From assembly GCA_029557025.1 (NCBI GenBank), contig JAKPRU010000356.1, positions 1 through 11,541 on the forward strand: a stretch of DNA of 11,541 bases, given 5' to 3'. This DNA is from Candidatus Omnitrophota bacterium. Lineage in GTDB: Bacteria > Hinthialibacterota > Hinthialibacteria > Hinthialibacterales > JAKPRU01. A program made the translations under genes and the position numbers. Shown in pieces: positions 1 to 6,320 of this stretch (positions are counted from its first letter, which is position 1; every line of letters begins with the position of its first letter). The notes under the pieces were generated by a model. The model had not been told where the DNA came from and did no database searches. It saw only the letters and a list, made by a program, of their open reading frames with translations.

Positions 1-2
1 TT

Positions 3-422
3 ATTCTCTTCTCAATTTGGGGGATAGTGGGACTCTGGAAAAATCGGGAGACCCGGTTTTCTCTGCTCGGGATTTCGATGTGGGCGCCCGTGATTCTCCT
101 TATGATTATTTCAAAATACACGGTCTGGTGGGGAGGAAACGCTCATTACGGGCCTCGATACCAGATCGAAATGCTGCCGGTCCTGATGCTTCTGCTGGGT
201 GTTGGTTGGAAGCGTTTTTCGGCAAGTCGGAGGTTGCTTGTGGTTTTCTGTATCCTTCTGGCCTGCTCGATTTTCATTCAATGGGTCGGTGCGTATTGTC
301 ATCCGAGTGAATGGGCTATGGACCCGGTGCCCATTTTCGAGGACAAGAGCCGGTTGTGGGATTGGTGTGATAATCAGATCGTCCGGTGTCTCCAAAGCGG
401 CATCAAACCCAGGGTGTTTTGA
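3..422 (+). CDS. C-terminal part of a polytopic membrane protein, glycosyltransferase-39/ArnT-like (start lies outside window)
   Basis: The frame is open from the left edge to a TGA at 420-422, so only the last ~139 codons are present. The visible part has hydrophobic segments near WAPVILLMIISKYTVWW, LPVLMLLLGVGW and LLVVFCILLACSIFIQWVG, so it is an integral membrane protein. The stretch WWGGNAHYGPRYQIEMLP matches a pattern I associate with the C-terminal half of membrane glycosyltransferases that use lipid-linked sugars (GT39/ArnT/RgtA-like: aromatic-Gly-x-x-x-GPRY followed by a Pro-containing helix). The catalytic N-terminal loop is not in the window, so the activity is inferred. The next gene starts one base after the stop (TGA-C-ATG), which indicates one transcript with the transporter genes. 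A GTG at 27 could be misread as a start, but coding continues upstream of it. It could instead be another O-antigen or oligosaccharide membrane enzyme. Confidence 0.7.
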   Translation: MLFSIWGIVGLWKNRETRFSLLGISMWAPVILLMIISKYTVWWGGNAHYGPRYQIEMLPVLMLLLGVGWKRFSASRRLLVVFCILLACSIFIQWVGAYCHPSEWAMDPVPIFEDKSRLWDWCDNQIVRCLQSGIKPRVF

Positions 423-423
423 C

Positions 424-2901
424 ATGGTGAGATCCGTGAATGTGTCATCTATAAAACCGTCGGGGATGCCGGACCCCGACGACCGGTCGCTTGTGGGATG
501 GATTCGGGAGAATCCGAGGTATTTCTTTTTCCTTCCGCTCGTTCTGGCGGTCCTGGCTCCCCTCTATTTCGAGAATCCGTACAAAACCAAAGACACGGTC
601 ATCGTCGCCTGGGGCATGGTGATGCGGGGCGAAAGCCGCCCCGGATATATTGCCTGCCGAGACCTTTTCGAAAAGAGGCATCCGGGAGTGCGGGTCCAAA
701 TGTTCAGCTGCGGGCGTGGCGATAATCCCCAGCGACTGATGGGCGCCATTGCGGGAAACTCCGCGCCGGACCTCGTTCAATTCGAGTCCTACCAGGTTGC
801 CTCCTGGGCGGCCCGGAATGCGTTCATGCCGCTTGATGAATGGATCGAGCGGGACCGGGATGAAACTTACGGTGTCCGCCGGGAAGAATATGTCGAATCG
901 AGCTGGGAGCCGGTCATCTGGCATGGGCAAACCTACGGCATTCCTTCCTGGATGGGGACTTTCGCAATGGTTTACAACAAGACCGCATTCCGGGAGGTCG
1001 GTCTGGATCCCGAATCACCGCCCAAGACCTATGATGATCTCCTTGAGGCGTCCAAAAAACTGGTGAAGTTCGACAGCGCGGGGAATATCGAACGTGGCGG
1101 CTGGATTCCACTCTATTTCATCGATCAGAAACACTTTACTTCCTATCTTGTGTCTCTCTTGCAGGCCGGAGGCAAACTAATGTCTCCGGACGGGCTTTAT
1201 CCGCAAATCGACACGGAGGAAGCTCACCGTGTGATTGAACTGTATCGAAAGGCTCATGCCATCCACGGCGGGTGGACCAAAATCCAGACGCTATACAGTT
1301 TGATCGGCGGCCAGAGCGGAGATTTGTTTCTTTCCGGGCGGGTAGCGATAGACCTGGAAGATGACTGGCTTGTTTATCGAGTGGCGTCATTTGTTCCCGA
1401 TTTTGATTTCGGTGTCGCTCCGTTCCCCAGTTTCGACGGTAAGACCATTGTGTCCCAGTCAATCGGCTTGTCGTATGTGATTCCGATCAATGCGCCTCAC
1501 CCCGAACTGGCTTGGGAGTTCATCAAGTGGATGAATTCACCGGAAGCCGTCCTGCTTCGGAACTACCATTGGAGAGAAGAAAGCCGCAAGCAACTCGGTC
1601 CCAACGCGCCGCAATATGTAGGGTTGCACGCGAATATGGCCTGTAACGAAGCGGCTTGGGCGGAGCCGCAGTTCGATTCGCCCCGTCTGCAGGAAGCCGC
1701 CAATGTTTTTCGAAGCCTCTTGCCTTATACGCGCGAAATTGCCACCAATCCTGTCACCGCGGCTCTTCGATACCGGCTGGGCAATGCGCTCCGTCGGATA
1801 TTTGCGGGTCAAATGGAGGTTGGAGAAGCGCTCAGACAGGTTGAGCGCGAACTCAACAAACAGTTGGAGGAGTTTCGCGCCGAACCGCCCGGGCTTCCGC
1901 TTTCCGGCTGGGCAATCGCACAGGTTACGATGGGGATTCTTCTGTGCGTGGTGGCGGCAACGGTCATACTGGTTGTTCGTCAATCGAGGCGTGGGCGCAT
2001 TCAATGGCGCAATGCACTGGGCGGATATTTGCTCGCCTCGCCATGGCTGATCGGATTCTTCGTATTTATCGGCGGTCCGATCATCGCTTCGTTCATCCTC
2101 AGTTTCTGCTCTTACGATGTGCTGCACAACCCGCGTTTTATTGGAGCGAATAATTATGTCGAAGCCTTCACACGCGATGCCTTGTTTTGGAAAAGCCTGG
2201 GTAACACGGCGTTTATGATGCTGGGCATTCCCCTGGGAATGAGTGTTTCTCTGGGCATTGCCATGCTGTTGAATATGCGGGTGCGCGGATTGGGGATTTA
2301 TCGCACGATGTACTATCTTCCCGCGATAGTGCCCATGGTCGCCAGCGCTGTCCTGTGGCAGTGGCTCCTTTCCCCCCAGACGGGCCCGGTAACCTGGGTG
2401 TTTGAACATAGTCTTACACCGCTTTTTGCCGCATTCGGTATAGAACTTCACGCTCCAGTTTGGCTGCAAGATGATGCCTGGATCAAACCCAGCTTCATCT
2501 TGATGGGCTTGTGGAATGCCGGGGCGGGCATGATTATCTGGCTGGCGGGTCTCCAGGGAATCCCGGAACAATTGTACGAGTCTGCCGCCATTGACGGAGC
2601 CGGACCGTGGTCACGGTTTTGGTCGATCACCATCCCCATGCTCACTCCGTATATTTTCTTCGAACTCATCACCGGCATCATCGGCACATTCCAAATTTTC
2701 ACTACAGCCCTTGTGATCACGGACGATTACCCCCCGGATGCCGTTCTGTTTTATGTTTACCACCTGTTCAACAATGCTTTCCGATATTTCCACATGGGAT
2801 ATGCCTCGGCTATGGCCTGGATTCTTTTCCTGATCGTTCTGATTTTGACGGTTTGCCAAGTCTGGGGAGCAAAACGCTGGGTTTATTACGGGGGCGGTTG
2901 A
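424..2901 (+). CDS. Sugar ABC transporter: membrane-tethered solute-binding domain fused to MalF/UgpA-type permease
   Basis: One 825-residue protein appears to do two jobs of a carbohydrate importer: capture the sugar outside the membrane and form half of the channel. Residues 33-49 form a transmembrane anchor. Residues ~57-490 resemble a family-1 extracellular binding protein (APDLVQFESYQVASWAARNAFMPLD near the front, then GIPSWMGTFAMVYNKTAF, and WEFIKWMNSPEAVLLR late in the domain). Residues 496-519 form a second helix, and ~530-825 are a MalF/UgpA-size permease. Its ATPase-coupling EAA loop is E719-S-A-A-I-D-G-A-G727 followed by ITIP. There is no lipobox cysteine; tethering is by the N-terminal helix. 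I chose ATG 424, one base after the previous stop; its ribosome site is weak (AGGG about ten bases upstream). An open frame extends back to 199 but overlaps the upstream gene. ATG 466 is an alternative. The substrate is unknown. The next gene, one base downstream, encodes the partner permease. Confidence 0.9.
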   Translation: MVRSVNVSSIKPSGMPDPDDRSLVGWIRENPRYFFFLPLVLAVLAPLYFENPYKTKDTVIVAWGMVMRGESRPGYIACRDLFEKRHPGVRVQMFSCGRGDNPQRLMGAIAGNSAPDLVQFESYQVASWAARNAFMPLDEWIERDRDETYGVRREEYVESSWEPVIWHGQTYGIPSWMGTFAMVYNKTAFREVGLDPESPPKTYDDLLEASKKLVKFDSAGNIERGGWIPLYFIDQKHFTSYLVSLLQAGGKLMSPDGLYPQIDTEEAHRVIELYRKAHAIHGGWTKIQTLYSLIGGQSGDLFLSGRVAIDLEDDWLVYRVASFVPDFDFGVAPFPSFDGKTIVSQSIGLSYVIPINAPHPELAWEFIKWMNSPEAVLLRNYHWREESRKQLGPNAPQYVGLHANMACNEAAWAEPQFDSPRLQEAANVFRSLLPYTREIATNPVTAALRYRLGNALRRIFAGQMEVGEALRQVERELNKQLEEFRAEPPGLPLSGWAIAQVTMGILLCVVAATVILVVRQSRRGRIQWRNALGGYLLASPWLIGFFVFIGGPIIASFILSFCSYDVLHNPRFIGANNYVEAFTRDALFWKSLGNTAFMMLGIPLGMSVSLGIAMLLNMRVRGLGIYRTMYYLPAIVPMVASAVLWQWLLSPQTGPVTWVFEHSLTPLFAAFGIELHAPVWLQDDAWIKPSFILMGLWNAGAGMIIWLAGLQGIPEQLYESAAIDGAGPWSRFWSITIPMLTPYIFFELITGIIGTFQIFTTALVITDDYPPDAVLFYVYHLFNNAFRYFHMGYASAMAWILFLIVLILTVCQVWGAKRWVYYGGG

Positions 2902-2902
2902 G

Positions 2903-3760
2903 ATGACAAGACGATCTCTTATCCGAACATTCATTCCGCACCTGTTCCTATCGATCGGAGCGGCGATTTTTCTGTTTCCGTTCCTCTGGGTGGCTTTGAC
3001 CTCTCTGAAAGGCCCTGACGAGGTTGTTCAGGTTCCCCAGCCGTGGATTCCCTCTGTGCTGAAGCATTGGCCCATCAATTGGAAGGTGGCTGTCGATAAT
3101 TACAAGAAGGTGTTTGAGATGTTGCCCGTGTGGGACCTGACGCGAAACACGCTGTATGTCACCTTTATGAGTATCATTGGCCAGATCTTCGCCTGCTCTA
3201 TGGTGGGGTATTCGTTTGCCCGGTTGTCGTGGCCGGGCAGGGATATCTGGTTCGTGGTTCTTCTGGCCACCATGATGCTGCCACCTCAGGTCACTTTCAT
3301 TCCGGTCTTCCTGATCTTTCGGGCGCTGGGCTGGTACAACACAATGAAACCGCTCTGGTTTCCTTTCTTCTTCGGCAGCGCATTCTTCATCTTTCTTCTT
3401 CGGCAATTTTTCCGGACGCTACCGACTGATTTAGAGGATGCCGCCCACATTGACGGCTGCGGCCACTTCCGCACATTCATCGAGATCATGCTGCCGCTCG
3501 TCAAACCGGCCTTGGGAGCAGTCGCCGTCTTTCAGTTTATGAACAGCTGGAACGATTTCCTCGGCCCTCTTATCTACATCAACGATGATCGATTCACCAC
3601 CCTTTCGATGGGTGTCTATTATTACAAACTGGAACGGCAGGGAATGTGGGGAGAGATGATGGCTGTCACCCTCATGATGACCTTACCCGCTATCGTGGTT
3701 TTCTTCTGCGCTCAAAAACACTTTGTCCAGGGAATTACGCTGACCGGCATGAAGGAATAA
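2903..3760 (+). CDS. Sugar ABC transporter permease, MalG/UgpE-type
   Basis: This 285-residue inner-membrane protein has the usual size of the MalG/UgpE/AraQ-type permease (family 1 carbohydrate uptake transporters). It should form the second half of the channel with the fused permease encoded just upstream. It has an N-terminal helix (about residues 15-35, IGAAIFLFPFLWVALTSLK) and several further helices, including one rich in MMLPPQVTFIPVFLIF. The ATPase-contact EAA loop is clear: E178-D-A-A-H-I-D-G-C-G187, followed by IEIMLPL. The C-terminal GITLTGMKE ending is typical of the family. ATG 2903 lies one base after the previous stop (TGA-G-ATG), with a G-rich stretch (2891-2897) as the likely ribosome site, so translation is probably coupled. 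No ATP-binding subunit follows: the next gene is convergent. A shared MsmK/UgpC-type ATPase encoded elsewhere is the likely energy source. Confidence 0.95.
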   Translation: MTRRSLIRTFIPHLFLSIGAAIFLFPFLWVALTSLKGPDEVVQVPQPWIPSVLKHWPINWKVAVDNYKKVFEMLPVWDLTRNTLYVTFMSIIGQIFACSMVGYSFARLSWPGRDIWFVVLLATMMLPPQVTFIPVFLIFRALGWYNTMKPLWFPFFFGSAFFIFLLRQFFRTLPTDLEDAAHIDGCGHFRTFIEIMLPLVKPALGAVAVFQFMNSWNDFLGPLIYINDDRFTTLSMGVYYYKLERQGMWGEMMAVTLMMTLPAIVVFFCAQKHFVQGITLTGMKE

Positions 3761-3771
3761 CGCCCGAGTGG

Positions 3772-3791
3772 CGGGGGCCATCCTGCCCCCG
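3772..3791. terminator. GC-rich hairpin between convergent genes, possible bidirectional terminator or repeat element
   Basis: CGGGGGC (3772-3778) pairs perfectly with GCCCCCG (3785-3791) around a six-base loop, 11 bases after the permease stop and just 3' of the convergent coiled-coil gene. There is no T-tract on either strand, so rho-independent activity is uncertain. Its right half resembles two other hairpins in the window (5177-5205 and 6906-6927). Confidence 0.4.
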
Positions 3792-3795
3792 ACAA

Positions 3796-4875
3796 TTACT
3801 TATCCTCCTGCTTTTTCTGCAGTCGATCCATTACCGCCATACGGGTTCCCTGAGTCTTCTTCTTGCCTTCACCGGAACCCTGCTCCCGGGACGTTTTCAA
3901 TCGCTGGACCTGTGTGACCGCACTGTTTTTGAGATTCTCATCTTTGAAAATTTCTTTCTCAATCCATTCGCAAATCCGGTCCACTTCCTTAATTCCCTGC
4001 ACGAGGATCTTGGACTCCATCGCCAGGGCTTTCAGTTCCCGACGATACCCGGCGACCCCTTCCAGCTGTTCCGGGTTGAGCCGCAGGGTCTCAATATCTT
4101 CAAACAGATCATGCCCACCATCTCCAACGGACTGCCGGAGTTTGCTCAGTTCGCGCTTGATGAGGGAATCCCGCATTTCGCATAAATGACGTTGCGTGTC
4201 CAAAACACGGCTTTTGTGTTTTTGAAGGTCCAGCCGATAGTAGTATGCGGCATAAGTCAGCGGTTCCAACGACCGGCTTCGCAACAAATACTGCCTTTTT
4301 TCCTGAATCAGTTGCCTGGCGAGTGATGCGGCGGCGACCGAGTTGCCCGCCTTCTGGAGACTCATCATTTCCGCCAGTTTTCGCTCATAACTGGCGAAGA
4401 TCGGTTCCGCTTTCTTGCGTTCCGTGATCTCTTTTTCGAGTTCCAGGAGGTCTTCAACGTTCTCTTCGGTAATTTCAAATCGTCTGCGCAGGCTATTCGT
4501 GAGTTCCTCGGCCTCTTCGTTCCCGATTGCGCCTTCCTGGATCCGTTGGGAAAGCGTTTGAATTGCCAGGCTGAACAGAACTCGGATCTCCTCAGCCAAC
4601 GACCGGCTTGAACCCCGCAATGCTTTCTCCAGGCCGGTCTTGAAGGACGCATTGCTTTTTGTGTTGTCTTCGTAGTCTTTCAGCAGACTCTGCGCCTCGT
4701 CCAAAGTGAACCACGTGACTTTGCCGTTGTGGACAACTTTTACCAGCTCATCCGCATGGACATTCTTGTTCTTGACAACGGAATCTTTTTCCGTTTCCCA
4801 ATAGCTGAAACGTTTCTTAAAAAAGTAGTTCTGGAGAGACTGGTCGAAAAATTGTTCGATATCAACAGCAGACAT
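3796..4875 (-). CDS. Hypothetical coiled-coil protein
   Basis: This 359-residue protein is highly charged, has no signal peptide or membrane segment, and belongs to no family I recognise. The N-terminal ~70 residues look globular and rich in aromatics (FFDQSLQNYFFKKRFSYWE, then a WFTLDEAQSLLKDY segment at about 55-68). The rest is mainly helical, with heptad-like stretches at about 135-172 (NVEDLLELEKEITERKKAEP and following) and about 213-248. The last ~30 residues are basic and low-complexity (EGKKKTQG, DRLQKKQEDK). ATG 4875 has a GGGGGA ribosome site eight bases upstream, and a promoter lies at 4978-5006. The gene is monocistronic and convergent with the transporter operon. A cytoplasmic structural or scaffolding role is possible, but nothing in the sequence fixes a function. 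Confidence 0.75.
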   Translation of the reverse strand: MSAVDIEQFFDQSLQNYFFKKRFSYWETEKDSVVKNKNVHADELVKVVHNGKVTWFTLDEAQSLLKDYEDNTKSNASFKTGLEKALRGSSRSLAEEIRVLFSLAIQTLSQRIQEGAIGNEEAEELTNSLRRRFEITEENVEDLLELEKEITERKKAEPIFASYERKLAEMMSLQKAGNSVAAASLARQLIQEKRQYLLRSRSLEPLTYAAYYYRLDLQKHKSRVLDTQRHLCEMRDSLIKRELSKLRQSVGDGGHDLFEDIETLRLNPEQLEGVAGYRRELKALAMESKILVQGIKEVDRICEWIEKEIFKDENLKNSAVTQVQRLKTSREQGSGEGKKKTQGTRMAVMDRLQKKQEDK

Positions 4876-4977
4876 TCTTACATTCCCCCAACTGCCGAGG
4901 CGGGATGGAAAGATTTCGCGTCCGCCTTACCTCAAATCGATCAACACGGTCCGTCTATTTTGCTTACTGTCACACAG

Positions 4978-5006
4978 AGTATATCAAAATCTGTGGTGAA
5001 TCCCAA
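4978..5006 (-). promoter_or_regulatory. Sigma-70-type promoter for the coiled-coil gene
   Basis: Read on the minus strand, TTGGGA (5006-5001) is followed by a 17-base spacer and TATACT (4983-4978), which differs from the -10 consensus at one position. The predicted transcript starts about 95 bases before ATG 4875. No other nearby minus-strand pair is as good. Confidence 0.5.
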
Positions 5007-5089
5007 CATTTGTTTGTCGAAAACGATCATGAGGATTCGGTGAAAGTACGGTTCCGCAAGCGGGAACGGGACTTGCTTGTACTATCTTG

Positions 5090-5239
5090 ATGAATCCGGG
5101 CATGTTGGACAGCCAAATTGTTTCTAAGTGCTGGAGATGTAAGAGGTTATCTCATTGGAGAGTCTGAGGAGCTCTGGGGGCGGCGATAGGAAAATCCTGC
5201 CCCGATTGCGGGCACACATGGAGGTTGTCAGATGACTGA
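5090..5239 (+). pseudogene. Zinc-ribbon-like small protein frame interrupted by an in-frame TGA
   Basis: One reading frame encodes KCWRCKRLSHWRV, meets TGA at 5165-5167, and continues in the same frame with GALGAAIGKSCPDCGHTWRLSDD to a TGA at 5237-5239. The two CxxC knuckles (CWRC and CPDCGH), about 27 residues apart, make a plausible treble/zinc-ribbon metal site that needs both halves. The second half has no start codon of its own. Possible starts are ATG 5090 (MNPGMLDS) and ATG 5102; neither has a good ribosome site. The frame is closed upstream by TGA 5030-5032. The 3' end overlaps the start of the next small gene by eight bases, as in coupled operons. The simplest explanations are a point mutation or a sequencing error. 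UGA readthrough is discussed under findings. If intact, it would be a ~49-residue metal-binding protein of unknown role. Confidence 0.45.
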
Positions 5240-5441
5240 GCATTCACAAATGGATCGACTGAGAGACATGGCCAAACGGTTCCAGACGTACTTTCGGAAT
5301 CCCGGCTTGGCGGAAACATCATTTATCACTTCCGCCCGGTTTCGGGGATTCTCTCATACCGCCGTGCACCGCGTTGCCGCACTGTTCTGGCCGAAGGGGC
5401 ATGTTGCGCGCCTCGCGGCGGAAGGAATCATCGAACTGTGA
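5232..5441 (+). CDS. Small orphan protein of 69 residues
   Basis: I do not recognise this protein. It begins with a charged, probably helical segment (QMDRLRDMAKRFQTYFRNPG) and continues with TSARFRGFSHTAVHRVAALF and a short C-terminal helix ending AAEGIIEL. It is basic overall, with no membrane segment, signal peptide or cysteine. Evidence that it is real: a TGGAGG ribosome site (5219-5224) lies seven bases before ATG 5232, the start overlaps the end of the zinc-ribbon frame, and a perfect intrinsic terminator begins 17 bases after the stop. The VHRVAAL segment could be part of a nucleic-acid-binding helix, but this is a guess. A second in-frame ATG (5250) lacks a ribosome site. Confidence 0.6.
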   Translation: MTEHSQMDRLRDMAKRFQTYFRNPGLAETSFITSARFRGFSHTAVHRVAALFWPKGHVARLAAEGIIEL

Positions 5442-5457
5442 CAGGTCAGGAAGCAAT

Positions 5458-5502
5458 CGGGGCAGCCGGAAAAGGGGAGAGTGTTCCGGCTGCCCCGTTT
5501 TT
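5458..5502 (+). terminator. Strong rho-independent terminator
   Basis: The 14-base arm at 5458-5471 (CGGGGCAGCCGGAA) pairs without mismatch with 5484-5497 (TTCCGGCTGCCCCG) around a 12-base loop, and TTTTT follows at 5498-5502. It ends the transcript carrying the 69-residue gene. Confidence 0.93.
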
Positions 5503-5530
5503 AAGCGCTCGATCCCGGTGGAAAATGTGG

Positions 5531-5559
5531 TTGAATCCTTTTGAAACTGCTAAAATATA
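5531..5559 (+). promoter_or_regulatory. Candidate sigma-70 promoter for the small membrane protein
   Basis: TTGAAT (5531-5536) is followed by a 17-base spacer and AATATA (5554-5559) within an AT-rich patch just after the terminator. TAAAAT at 5551 is an alternative -10. A promoter is expected here because the upstream transcript is terminated. Confidence 0.4.
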
Positions 5560-5612
5560 GATACCTTGGGTGCGTGGATTTTGTGGGATTCCTGAATGCG
5601 AGGCGCAATTCC

Positions 5613-6008
5613 ATGGGACGGTTCAGGAAAAAGAGAACGAACTCCGATGAGGAACTTCTGGCGCGACAGAACCCTCTTCTCAAGGCAGGCGAGTGGGAAG
5701 AATTACTGTCGTCCCGACGCTCGCTTTCTCATCGTCGCATGGTCACGACATCGCGGGAATACCGCAAAGACATCAAATTCATCGTGTTCGGAGCCGTCTT
5801 GGGCGCAATTGTTGTCGGTCTCGTCAGCATGATGGCGTCGGGGATCTACATCTGGCGCATTGACGGTTATAGTTCCAGTCGGGGATTCAGTATGATTGAC
5901 GGCCCGGACCGCCCTGTTCGGCCGATTCTCGAGAGCGCGGGTTACACGGGGGTGGTTACGGGCTTTGGTATCTTCCTTTTCAGACGATTCTGGCGTCGCC
6001 GCCGGTGA
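5613..6008 (+). CDS. Small two-helix membrane protein, hypothetical
   Basis: The 131-residue product has a basic N-terminus (MGRFRKKR), a hydrophilic stretch to about residue 60, a hydrophobic segment (IKFIVFGAVLGAIVVGLVSMM), a short loop with IDGYSSSRGFSMIDGPDRP, and a second, shorter hydrophobic segment (YTGVVTGFGIFLF) closed by arginines (RRFWRRRR). The positive charges on both ends suggest both termini are cytoplasmic. I recognise no family. ATG 5613 is preferred because GAGG (5600-5603) lies nine bases upstream. The frame is open back to a TTG at 5541, but that would overlap the promoter. The conserved-looking loop between the helices is the likeliest functional part. Confidence 0.6.
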   Translation: MGRFRKKRTNSDEELLARQNPLLKAGEWEELLSSRRSLSHRRMVTTSREYRKDIKFIVFGAVLGAIVVGLVSMMASGIYIWRIDGYSSSRGFSMIDGPDRPVRPILESAGYTGVVTGFGIFLFRRFWRRRR

Positions 6009-6134
6009 TATCGGAGTGCGCGAATTGTTAACTGTTAGGCAGATGGAAGAAATCGCTTTGAGGAATCATCTCCCATATCCTGGACCCCTGGGGGCGTACT
6101 TCCACAAGTGGAATACCTGCGAGGAGAGTTTGAC

Positions 6135-6320
6135 ATGAATGGCGCGGTGTCCATCGATCTTGCCGACCTGGTTCGGCGAATTCAGGAACAGGAATGTATC
6201 CGGCTGGGCTTCCAGCGGTATCACATTCTCTCCGCGCAGGCGACCCGGCATTCTTACAATCAGACATGTTTACGACTCCCATTGATGAAACATATCTTCT
6301 CACCAGTAATGATCTCCTGA
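6135..6320 (+). pseudogene. 61-codon frame resembling the N-terminus of QueG (epoxyqueuosine reductase), truncated
   Basis: ATG 6135 has an excellent ribosome site (AGGAG 6122-6126, eight bases upstream). The first ~37 residues, including SIDLADLVRRIQEQ then IRLGFQRYHI, align by eye with the start of QueG-type epoxyqueuosine reductases (from memory, E. coli QueG begins with a similar DL-x-x-L, I-x-x-W and LGFQ-x-VGI pattern). After about residue 40 the resemblance ends and the frame closes at 6318-6320, inside trmB. No catalytic or Fe-S cysteine motif of QueG is present. It may be the relic of a deletion that joined a queG start to trmB, or a leader frame that couples translation to trmB. The QueG match is short and unverified. 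Confidence 0.35.

Noticed and set aside
199..423. Upstream extension of the binding-protein/permease fusion frame
   Set aside because: It overlaps the upstream membrane protein gene for its whole length and its translation is not hydrophobic in the way a leader would be. ATG 424 right after the previous stop fits better.
1537..2571. Long minus-strand open frame of 344 codons opposite the binding-protein/permease fusion
   Set aside because: It lies wholly antisense to a clear transporter gene, and its translation is low-complexity in His, Gln, Arg and Asn with no recognisable domain. It looks like a codon-bias shadow.
4905..5090. Plus-strand open frame of 61 codons before the zinc-ribbon frame
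   Set aside because: No ribosome site; it covers the promoter and leader of the minus-strand coiled-coil gene, and its composition is not protein-like.
6194..6265. Longer trmB start at ATG 6194
   Set aside because: It has an AGGA at usable spacing, but the added 24 residues do not look like a TrmB N-terminus and read as an out-of-frame product of the QueG-like region. It cannot be fully excluded.
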